Below the pieces are notes generated by a model. It made no database searches. It was not told the origin of the DNA and worked only from the letters and a program-made list of their open reading frames with translations. From assembly GCA_030040395.1 (NCBI GenBank), contig JASHTU010000630.1:1-12938 (forward strand): a stretch of DNA of 12,938 nt. The letters are read 5' to 3'. Positions 1 through 6,837 of the stretch are shown piece by piece. Made by a program: the position numbers and the translations under genes. Position 1 is the first letter of the stretch, and every line of letters starts with the position of its first letter. Source of the stretch: Acidobacteriaceae bacterium (lineage in GTDB: Bacteria > Acidobacteriota > Terriglobia > Terriglobales > Acidobacteriaceae).

Positions 1-15
1 CCTATCCTCTAGAGA

Positions 16-1074
16 GTGCGGGACGACGGGAGTCATACCGGGAGTGAGCTGGCTCTGATCAGCCGTATCCGCGCCCGCGCGCCCAAGGGGCGCGGGGGCG
101 GACTGCGCCTTGGCATCGGCGACGATTGCGCGCTTCTCGGCCTCGCCCGCGGCGAAGAGCTGGCGGTGACCACGGATTTGTCGATTGACGGACGCCATTT
201 TCGGCTCCAATGGCATCCGCCCGAGTCGATTGCCCACCGCGTGCTGGCGCGTGGTTTGAGCGACCTGGCCGCCATGGGAGCGCGGCCCATAGCGGCGTTT
301 CTTTCCCTCGGCGCGCCGCGCGAACTGGTCGCGGGCCCAGCCAAGCGCCGCCGCGCAACTTGGCGCGGCGGAAACTGGATTGACCGCTTCCTGGATGGAT
401 TTCTCGCCTTGGCGCGGGCTTATCGCACCCCCTTGGCTGGCGGCGATCTGGCCGAGTCGCCGGTCACCGTCGCCGATATTGTGCTGGCGGGCGCCGTTCG
501 GCGCGGCTGGGCGCTGCTGCGCTCGGCGGCCTGCCCCGGCGACGCGTTGTATGTCACCGGGGCTCTCGGCGGTGCGGCCGCAGGCCTCCAGCGGCTGGCG
601 GAATGGGCGGCGGAGGAAGGCCGAGGCTTGGCCATCGAGGGCAATTTGCGGCCCCTCCCTAGGAAGCTCGCAGAACTGGCGGCGCGCCATCTTTATCCCC
701 AGCCGCGCGTGGCGCAGGGCCTCCTGCTGGCGCGGCGCGGTTTGGCGGCTGCAGCCATCGATTTGAGCGACGGGTTCTCGACCGATCTCACCCACCTTTG
801 CCGGGAATCTGGCGTGGCGGCTGAGGTTGAAGCCGCGGCCTTGCCGCTTTCCCCCGGGGCAACCCTCGAGCAGGCGCTCCACGGCGGCGAGGATTACGAA
901 CTGCTCTTTACCGCCAGGCAAGGCGCGCGCGTGCCGCGGCAAATCGCCGGGGTTGCAGTGACCCGGATTGGGCGGATCGTCCGGCCGCGGAGCGGAAGGC
1001 CCCAGGTTACACTCCTCGGCCCGCTGGGAGCGGCGCCGCTCGCGGCTCATGGATGGGAACATTTTAAGGAATGA
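16..1074 (+). CDS. thiL: Thiamine-monophosphate kinase ThiL
   Basis: Phosphorylates thiamine monophosphate to thiamine diphosphate with ATP, the last step of thiamine cofactor synthesis in the cytoplasm. The 352-residue frame carries the family landmarks in order: GIGDD near residues 33-37 (metal/nucleotide aspartates), TTDLSIDGRHF at 52-62, LSDLAAMGARP at 81-91, GGD at 142-144, DLSDGFSTDL at 249-258 and GGEDYELLF at 290-298. The length is close to the usual 310-350. A basic stretch around 106-120 (AGPAKRRRATWRGGN) looks longer than the loop normally found there. The start is GTG at 16; an in-frame TAG at 10-12 rules out anything further upstream, and no strong ribosome binding site is visible, so a slightly later start is possible. 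No other thiamine gene is visible nearby. Confidence 0.93.
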   Translation: MRDDGSHTGSELALISRIRARAPKGRGGGLRLGIGDDCALLGLARGEELAVTTDLSIDGRHFRLQWHPPESIAHRVLARGLSDLAAMGARPIAAFLSLGAPRELVAGPAKRRRATWRGGNWIDRFLDGFLALARAYRTPLAGGDLAESPVTVADIVLAGAVRRGWALLRSAACPGDALYVTGALGGAAAGLQRLAEWAAEEGRGLAIEGNLRPLPRKLAELAARHLYPQPRVAQGLLLARRGLAAAAIDLSDGFSTDLTHLCRESGVAAEVEAAALPLSPGATLEQALHGGEDYELLFTARQGARVPRQIAGVAVTRIGRIVRPRSGRPQVTLLGPLGAAPLAAHGWEHFKE

Positions 1075-1528
1075 CGGCGCCTGCCCGGCTGTCACCGCAG
1101 CGAGAGGATTTTCCGTCTCATTGCTCATGGCAGGCAGCGCATCGAAGAGCATGGCGGACTGAATCGCTCGTTGCAGCCAGCCGCAAGAGAATTTTTAACG
1201 ATTCAATATGCTTTTGATCGATTTAACTTCCGATTCGCGCAAAAACGCCAAGGTAAAGCATTCACTCTCCGGCGCAAACAGAGAATCGGACCTTGGGAAC
1301 CCGCGATCTGCTTGGAACAACTCCCGGAAGGCATTGATTTTTCTGTGGATTTCGTCGGCGGATTTCGTTGACCGGAAAGGCCGGCTTTGTTAGCCTTAGG
1401 CATTGTTCCTTTGTTGGCCTTGGGCTGGTTGGTTTTTTTTGAGGGGCGGCCAACCCCGGGGGTTTTCTGTGCCATTCCATGTAAGGGGCGAATTGCGTGC
1501 CTGCGCACGGCAGGAGTGAGAGGTAAAG
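1075..1528. other. Gene-free stretch between thiL and M23 peptidase gene
   Basis: About 450 bases without a convincing gene. Short open frames exist on both strands but none has a recognisable product or a good ribosome binding site. The middle (about 1190-1260) is richer in A/T than the neighbouring genes. A run of eight T at 1433-1440 follows an imperfect hairpin. I recognise no tRNA, riboswitch or structured RNA here. Confidence 0.5.
1392..1440 (+). terminator. Possible rho-independent terminator
   Basis: AGCC and AGGC (1392-1401) can pair with GCCT and GGCT (1417-1426) through a TT/TG internal mismatch. The hairpin is followed six bases later by eight T (1433-1440). The stem is imperfect and the loop long. 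It lies about 320 bases after thiL and 90 before the next gene, so it may only separate the two transcription units. Confidence 0.25.
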
Positions 1529-2503
1529 ATGTTACGCAAGCGCTACTACATTCTTTTTGTCGCCCGCGATGAGGAGGGCCGGATCCGCAAGATTCCGCTG
1601 CCGCTCCATTACGCCTACGGCTTTGTCGCGGCCGCGGTAGTCGGGGCTTTCACGATCGTGGGCCTTGCCGGCTCCTACACCCGGATGTTGCTCAAGACGG
1701 AGAATTTTAACCAGGTTCGCCAGGAGCGCGAGACCCTGCGCCAAGACTATAAGCACATGGCCCAGATCGCGCACGACCGCGGCGTGCAGGTAGCTTCGCT
1801 CGGAGCCTTGGCCAACGAAGTCACGGCGCTTTACGGGCTTCGCCAGAACCGCCTGGCGACGGCGTCCAAGTCCTCGGCCGCCGGGGCGGCACCCACCCCT
1901 TCGAGCCTCGCCCAGTCCGACGAACTCAGCCAGCAGCAGGTCACGCACTCCATCGATCAGTTCTATGCGTTGCGCGCCGACGCGTTTTCGGGACGCGTCT
2001 CCCGCGCTCTCGAAGACGGCCTCACACCCACCTTCGAGGGTGACTGGACCGAGTTGGCCGATGCGCCTTCGCTATGGCCCGTCGAGGGCCGCGTGGCGTC
2101 AAGCTTCGGCGAACGCGAAGATCCCCTCAATGGCGAGGGCGCTTTCCACTCCGGCATCGACATCGACGCGCCTTACGGGACCCCGGTCCGCGCCGCCGCC
2201 GACGGCGAAGTAACTGCGGCAACCGTGGAAGCCGGCTACGGGCGCGAGATCGTCCTCGATCACGGCCACGGCGTGACCACTCTCTACGGCCATCTCTCCG
2301 GGTTCGCCGTCGTGCCCGGCGACCACGTCGTGCGCGGACAGGTGATCGGCTATGTCGGCCAATCCGGACGCACCACCGGACCGCACCTGCACTATGAAGT
2401 GCGGCTCCGCAGCGTTCCCGTGAATCCGCACAAATACCTCCGCACCACCTATGAGCAGGTGGCGAGTCTCGACCGTAGCGCGGACTCTTCCAAGGGTCAA
2501 TAA
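1529..2503 (+). CDS. M23 family metallopeptidase, membrane-anchored
   Basis: A 324-residue peptidoglycan hydrolase candidate of the LytM/M23 type. A short cytoplasmic N-terminus is followed by one membrane segment at about 31-50, a probable coiled linker (about 56-110), a low-complexity Ser/Ala/Pro stretch (112-130), and the M23 domain from about 183 to 305. Zinc-site residues are visible: H207 and D211 in HSGIDIDAP, H255 in YGHLS, and H286/H288 in GPHLHYEV. The intact HxxxD and HxH motifs argue for an active enzyme rather than a degenerate EnvC/NlpD-type activator. It would cut cross-links in the cell wall from the periplasmic face of the inner membrane. The ATG at 1529 has GAGAGG-like bases about five upstream. 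It lies alone on this strand with long spacers on both sides. Confidence 0.88.
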   Translation: MLRKRYYILFVARDEEGRIRKIPLPLHYAYGFVAAAVVGAFTIVGLAGSYTRMLLKTENFNQVRQERETLRQDYKHMAQIAHDRGVQVASLGALANEVTALYGLRQNRLATASKSSAAGAAPTPSSLAQSDELSQQQVTHSIDQFYALRADAFSGRVSRALEDGLTPTFEGDWTELADAPSLWPVEGRVASSFGEREDPLNGEGAFHSGIDIDAPYGTPVRAAADGEVTAATVEAGYGREIVLDHGHGVTTLYGHLSGFAVVPGDHVVRGQVIGYVGQSGRTTGPHLHYEVRLRSVPVNPHKYLRTTYEQVASLDRSADSSKGQ

Positions 2504-2652
2504 TCAGCGCAAACGGCGCTCTCCAAAACTTCCATGCGGCTCCCGGCAGTTCGGGAGTCGTTTCTCATGTCTGAGAGCATGGCGCCCCGGCCGCGCCAAC
2601 CCTGCATGCCCCTCCCATGTCCCGGGACCCGGCTGTCCTTCCCATGATCCCC

Positions 2653-2692
2653 GCTCCCTGTTCCCTGTTCCCTGATCCCTGTTCCCTGCTCC
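2653..2692. repeat. Short tandem repeat, C-rich on +, G-rich on -
   Basis: Imperfect tandem units of CCCTGTT/CCCTGAT (seven bases) lie between the M23 and GH5 genes. On the - strand they read as GGGAACA-type units, giving at least five GGG runs spaced by four bases, with further G runs on both sides (2600-2700). Such a stretch can in principle form a G-quadruplex. It ends about 60 bases before the GH5 start. Confidence 0.7.
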
Positions 2693-2751
2693 CCACCCCT
2701 CGCTCTTCCGTGCTATCGTTTCGTCTGGCTCCCAATCATCGAGGATTTGCC

Positions 2752-3438
2752 GTGCAAATTCGTTTGCCTTGTCTTGCCGTCCTGCTGGCCGCGGTCGTCT
2801 CCGTCTCCGCGCAGAACCGCGCGCCTGGCCTTGCTACCGCCTTGGCCCGCGCCCGTCATCTCCAGCACGGCATCAACGCCTCCGAGTGGTTCGCCCAGTC
2901 AAACGATTACTCCGCCGTGCGCACCAACCGCTACACCGACGCCCAGGACATCGCGCTCATGGCCAAGCTCGGCTTTGACAGCGTCCGCCTGAGCATCGAT
3001 CCCGCTCCCTTGGAACAGGACCCGCTCGGCGCGGACGGCCTCAATGCCTACTTTACCGGCCGCCTCGACCGCGCCCTTGAAGCGATGCTTGCCGACGGCC
3101 TTGCCGTCATCGTCGATATTCACCCCCGGGACAGCTACAAGCAGCAGTTACGCGCCAGCAACGAGGCCGTCGACCGGCTCGAGATCCTCTGGCGCAAACT
3201 GGCCGCGCACTACGCCGGCCGCGACCCCGATCGCGTCTTCTTCGAGATTCTCAACGAGCCGGAGGTCAACGACCGCTATCGCTGGTCCGGCATCCAGGCG
3301 CGTCTCGCCGACGCCATCCGCCAGGCCGCTCCGCGCCAAACCATCATCGCCGCCGGAGCCAACTACTCCGACATTCCCGACCTGCTCGGCCTTCAGCCCC
3401 TCGAAGACGCCAACGTCATCTATTATAGTGCGTCTTAA
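2752..3438 (+). pseudogene. GH5 glycoside hydrolase, N-terminal part, interrupted by insertion
   Basis: The first 225 codons of a secreted family 5 glycoside hydrolase (endoglucanase/cellulase-like). The GTG at 2752 is preceded by GAGGA at 2741-2745. It begins a signal peptide (basic start, hydrophobic LAVLLAAVVSVSA, likely cut before QN). The GH5 barrel follows, with LGFDSVRLSID, the VIVDIHP segment and FEILNEPEVND, in which E169 is the expected acid/base glutamate. The frame then reads NVIYY and runs into IS630 sequence, stopping at TAA 3436-3438 after 228 residues. The matching 3' part starts at 12334. Without its C-terminal strands and nucleophile the product should be inactive. The exact substrate cannot be fixed from sequence alone, since GH5 covers cellulases, mannanases and others. 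Confidence 0.9.
3424..3427 (+). repeat. Left target-site copy (TATA)
   Basis: TATA at the left edge of the insert. The same four bases occur at 12330-12333 at the right edge, and keeping only one copy restores the GH5 reading frame. IS630/Tc1-mariner elements duplicate a TA on insertion. Because the site is TATA, the exact element boundary is ambiguous by two bases. Confidence 0.75.
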
Positions 3439-4587
3439 GTAGTGACCATTATGTCCGCAGCGCGTCCATACTATAGAGGACGACATGGTATGCGTATTGC
3501 CGCTGCGGTTGCCCTGAACCCGGATCAGAGACAAGCCCTGGAGCGGATGGCACGGGCGCGCTCCATGCCCGTGCGGCTGGTGGAACGGGCGCGGATTGTG
3601 CTTCTGGCCGCCGACGGTCTGGAGAACAAGGAGATCGCCAAACGAATGAACATGACGCCTAAGAAGACGGCGCGCTGGCGGAACCGCTTCCTGACAGGCG
3701 GCATCGCGGCTCTTCAGAAGGACGCGCCGCGGCCGGGCCGGACGCGCACCATCGCCGAGCGGCAGGTGAAGCGAGTGGTGGAAATGACGCTGCATCAAAA
3801 GCCGGCCAACGCCACCCACTGGTCGACGCGCACCATGGCGCGGGCGGCGGGGATCAGCGAGGCCAGCGTGCGCCGCATTTGGCGCGCCCATGGGCTCAAG
3901 CCGCATCTGGTGCGCACCTTCAAGCTCAGCCGCGATCCCCAGTTCCAGGAGAAGCTGGAGGACATCGTCGGCCTGTATCTGAATCCGCCCGAGCACGCCA
4001 TCGTGCTGTGCGCCGACGAGAAGAACCAGGTCCAGGCGCTGGACCGCACTCAGCCCGGCCTGCCAATCAAGAAGGGCCGCTGCGGCACCATGACCCACGA
4101 TTACGAGCGCAACGGAACGGCGACTCTGTTCGCCGCTCTCAACGCCCTGGAGGGCGAAGTGATCTCCATGTGCGATGACCGGCACCGCCATCAGGAATGG
4201 CTGAAGTTCCTGCGCGCCATCGATGAGGTGATTCCGGAAGACAAGCAGATCCATATGATCGCGGATAACTACGCCACCCACAAACATCCCAGGGTCCAAC
4301 GCTGGATCGATCGCCATCCCAGCTTTCACATGCACTTCACGCCCACCGGGTGCTCCTGGCTGAACATGGTGGAGCGCTTCTTCCGCGACCTAACCGAAAA
4401 TCGCCTGCGCCGAGGAGTCTTCCGCAGCGTCGAGGAGTTGATTACAGCGATCTTCGACTACATCGACCATCACAACGAAAACCCCAAGTCCTTCATCTGG
4501 ACCGCCAAGGCTGCCGACATTCTGGAGAAGGTCAAGCGCGCCCGCGCTGCCCTTCATAATTGCCAATCTGCATGACACACCACACTA
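3428..4587 (+). mobile_element. IS630-family insertion sequence, apparently complete
   Basis: An element of about 1.16 kb with one transposase gene. The left end begins GTGCGTC just after TATA. The right end finishes CACAC followed by TA at 4586-4587, which matches base for base the right end of the second copy where that copy meets GH5 sequence (12325-12331); this fixes the boundary. The terminal repeats are poor: the left end reads TAGTGCGTC, and the right end in reverse complement reads TAGTGTGGTGTGTC. The inner (right) end is flanked by cargo DNA. Confidence 0.85.
3490..4575 (+). CDS. IS630-family transposase
   Basis: A 361-residue DDE transposase, the full length for this family. An N-terminal helix-turn-helix region (about 10-70, including NKEIAKRMNMTPKKTARWRN) and a second winged/HTH segment (about 85-145) precede the catalytic core. 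The triad is visible as D176 in CADEKNQ, D259 in MIADNYATHKH and E295 in LNMVERFF, with 35 residues between the second D and the E. The ATG at 3490 is chosen because AGAGGA (3475-3480) lies nine bases upstream; an in-frame GTG at 3442 would add 16 residues without a clear binding site. No stop or frameshift is seen, so the enzyme may be active. A C-terminal fragment of a near-identical copy lies at 12104-12331. Confidence 0.93.
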   Translation: MRIAAAVALNPDQRQALERMARARSMPVRLVERARIVLLAADGLENKEIAKRMNMTPKKTARWRNRFLTGGIAALQKDAPRPGRTRTIAERQVKRVVEMTLHQKPANATHWSTRTMARAAGISEASVRRIWRAHGLKPHLVRTFKLSRDPQFQEKLEDIVGLYLNPPEHAIVLCADEKNQVQALDRTQPGLPIKKGRCGTMTHDYERNGTATLFAALNALEGEVISMCDDRHRHQEWLKFLRAIDEVIPEDKQIHMIADNYATHKHPRVQRWIDRHPSFHMHFTPTGCSWLNMVERFFRDLTENRLRRGVFRSVEELITAIFDYIDHHNENPKSFIWTAKAADILEKVKRARAALHNCQSA

Positions 4588-4875
4588 GCGGAGAAGACGA
4601 TTTGGCGCTGCCGTGCTCTGGCTGGCGGTGACGAAGGGTGATCAGCTTCTCTGTTGGTCAGCACCGCAAAGGCGTCGCCAGTTTGTTTGCAGAGATGGGA
4701 GCACTTCCCAGAGAATGTTGTTTTGTTTTGAAGCTCCCGCGCGTCTCCAGAACGCGATGGATTTGCTGAAACCCGCATAAGCACTCGTGCTCAGAGGTGT
4801 TTTCACCTTCTGCATCGGAAAACAATTCCGTCTTCGGCGATGTTCGGGCGAATCAGAAATGATCTCCTTTTCTAA
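4588..4875. other. Non-coding left end of the cargo
   Basis: About 290 bases between the right end of IS630 and the stop codon of the last operon gene. I see no recognisable gene. A small hairpin (AGGTG-TTTT-CACCT, 4795-4808) and a palindrome AGCACTCGTGCT lie here, but neither is followed by a T run in the direction of the operon, so no terminator is called. Confidence 0.45.
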
Positions 4876-6837
4876 TTACTGAATTGTTACATCAACCGAG
4901 GTCTCGTGGATAACTGGCCCGGTCGCACCTTGAATCTGTGCGCGGGCCGAACCCGTGGCTACAATAGCGATTGCTGACGATCGCGATGGCTGATTATTGG
5001 CGTCTCCGGTGTACTCAGCATAGATTTGATGCACTCCGGGCGACGACAACGCAACCTGGGCTGTTGCCGTGCCGTTTACGAGTTTAGTTGGCAGACCGAG
5101 GGCTTTATCGCTGCCGTTCTCCCAAAAATTGACCGTGCCCGTAACTGGCTTTGGGGATGTAACTGTCGCGGTGAGCGTGAGCGAAGGCGTGTTTGCGGCT
5201 GGCGTTTTAGTGGCCGATGTCGCAATTGCAATCTTCGCGGGTACAGCATTGGCGCCGTCACCGTCTCCTGCACAACCAAACGCCAGCGCCGCGATACACG
5301 CTCCAGCGATGCCCAGCGCGAATCTGTAGCTTCGCTTGCGTGCGAATACCAACCAGAGAAGCGCCAACACGGCCGCGCAAACGCTGATCCCTCTCCATCC
5401 GGGCCGGGAGACCGCCGGCCTGCCATTCCATATCCTCACTCTATCCAGCTTCGCCTGTGTGCCTGCCGTTCCGGAACTCGGTATTTCTCGTGGGGCCAGT
5501 GTTACGATGGCCGTCCCCGAAGCATGATTCGCGAGGCGGATGGAATCGGGAGACACGGTACACGCCACATTCACGAGAAGTGGATCAGAGCAGGTCAAGG
5601 CAACAGTGCTGCCCATATTCGTCAATGGTGCGATGTTAATCGTCGAGGAACCGTTTTGAGTAGGAGTTATGATCACGGAGCCTGGGTTTGCTGTCAGCGA
5701 GAAATCTGGTAGTTTTACAGCTACCTCACTGCTGTACGCCACACTGACGCCGTAATTACTATCTCCACCATAAGTAACCTGGAAGGTCTCACTGTTTGCG
5801 GGCTTGATGGTTGCACTCAATTGAATTTCCCAATTCCCATTCGCGCCCGCGGTTGTGACGGAATTGACGCCACTTTTGACTTGCCCGTCCGCGGTGCCAG
5901 ACAACGCAACAGTCCCCATCGGTTTCAGTGCGGTGTTCGAATTTGGAATCGCTGTGTCGATGACGCCCCTGATGGTGACTGCGTCGCCATAGTTCACTGT
6001 GGCCGGGCTGAAGCTGATGCTGCTGGTCGCATGATGGAGCACGTTGATGGTCATCGAGGTCGTTGAAGGTGCGTAATTCGAATCACCGCTATATTCTGCG
6101 ATGAGCGTGTGCGAACCTGCCTCGGGTATCGTCATCGAACTGGTGGCCCAGAAATCGGGCGCCGCTCCATTCCGCCTGGGCACTGCGGCTACCCGAACAG
6201 GGCTGCCAAACTGAGTCGCTCCGATGAAAAAGGTGACCGTGCCCGTCGGTGTTTCCTCTCCTTGCCTTTGCACGCTTCCATTAACAGTGACGGAAAACCC
6301 TTCGCCTTCGACTAAACTGCCTAATGCCAGAACCTTCTCGGTAATCGAGGTTTGCAACCCCGGCCTGCCGGGTTTCCGGTAGCCCGGGTGCGCGATTGAC
6401 CGTGCAAACGCGATGACATTCGTGATTTCTCCAGTGCTTAGAACCTTACCGTAGGGCGGCATCATGGGGGACTTGCCGACAGAGTTCCCGCCCAGCGCGA
6501 TGATGTCCCGCATGTATTCGTCGCTTTTTCCATTCAGTCTTCCGCCGTCGTTCATCAGCGGGGGCAAGGGTGTCAAGTTGCTGCGATTTGATGGTCCAAG
6601 CGGGCCGGCAGCGGCGTGGCACCATCGGCAGTACTGGTAGAAGATGCGCTTACCGTCCGCTTCCTGATAGCCCAGCTTGATCAGCTTCGTATTGTCGTCC
6701 CAATCGGGCTCTGTGTCGTAAGCGCCGTAGGCAACGCTGGGCTGAGATGGCGCCGCACTTTTCTTGCAGCCGTTGAGCGCGAGTACACAAACGATCGCAC
6801 ACGCAAAGAGGGCAGCCATTGAGACTCTGGCTTTCAT
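4876..6837 (-). CDS. Monoheme cytochrome c lipoprotein with Ig-like repeats
   Basis: A 653-residue exported protein, last gene of the operon. A signal peptide ends in the lipobox LNGC (C24). A class I cytochrome c domain follows, with CRWCH at 70-74 and a likely Met ligand in SPMMPPYG (125-126). The rest is Ig-like: repeats at about 185-267 and 268-376, a DFSL-type beta domain at 378-450, two hydrophobic segments at about 484-498 and 505-521, then another Ig-like repeat to the C-terminus. The Ig repeats, the hydrophobic segment ending in GCAGDGDG and the final repeat resemble surface proteins common in Acidobacteriota. It overlaps the previous gene by ATGA, with GGGAGG upstream. It is probably a membrane-tethered electron carrier partner of the bc complex; the Ig part has no assigned role. 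The heme-Ig fusion is unusual. Confidence 0.85.
   Translation of the reverse strand: MKARVSMAALFACAIVCVLALNGCKKSAAPSQPSVAYGAYDTEPDWDDNTKLIKLGYQEADGKRIFYQYCRWCHAAAGPLGPSNRSNLTPLPPLMNDGGRLNGKSDEYMRDIIALGGNSVGKSPMMPPYGKVLSTGEITNVIAFARSIAHPGYRKPGRPGLQTSITEKVLALGSLVEGEGFSVTVNGSVQRQGEETPTGTVTFFIGATQFGSPVRVAAVPRRNGAAPDFWATSSMTIPEAGSHTLIAEYSGDSNYAPSTTSMTINVLHHATSSISFSPATVNYGDAVTIRGVIDTAIPNSNTALKPMGTVALSGTADGQVKSGVNSVTTAGANGNWEIQLSATIKPANSETFQVTYGGDSNYGVSVAYSSEVAVKLPDFSLTANPGSVIITPTQNGSSTINIAPLTNMGSTVALTCSDPLLVNVACTVSPDSIRLANHASGTAIVTLAPREIPSSGTAGTQAKLDRVRIWNGRPAVSRPGWRGISVCAAVLALLWLVFARKRSYRFALGIAGACIAALAFGCAGDGDGANAVPAKIAIATSATKTPAANTPSLTLTATVTSPKPVTGTVNFWENGSDKALGLPTKLVNGTATAQVALSSPGVHQIYAEYTGDANNQPSRSSAIAIVATGSARAQIQGATGPVIHETSVDVTIQ

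Noticed and set aside
2653..2692. Possible CRISPR-like repeat
   Set aside because: Units are seven bases in direct tandem with no spacers, so this is a simple sequence repeat.
3442..3489. GTG at 3442 as the transposase start
   Set aside because: It lies 14 bases from the element's end with no ribosome binding site, while the ATG at 3490 has AGAGGA at good spacing.
3148..4335. Long - strand open frame (395 codons) antisense to GH5 and the IS630 transposase
   Set aside because: It spans the insertion junction between two unrelated genes read on the + strand, both of which have clear family motifs; it is a by-product of GC-rich coding sequence.
4795..4808. Hairpin AGGTG-TTTT-CACCT after the operon as a terminator
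   Set aside because: The stem is only five pairs and no T run follows in the transcription direction.
5026..5712. A 228-codon + strand frame opposite the Ig-repeat gene
   Set aside because: No recognisable motif, Arg/Cys-rich composition typical of antisense frames, and the - strand gene has a lipobox, a heme site and Ig repeats.
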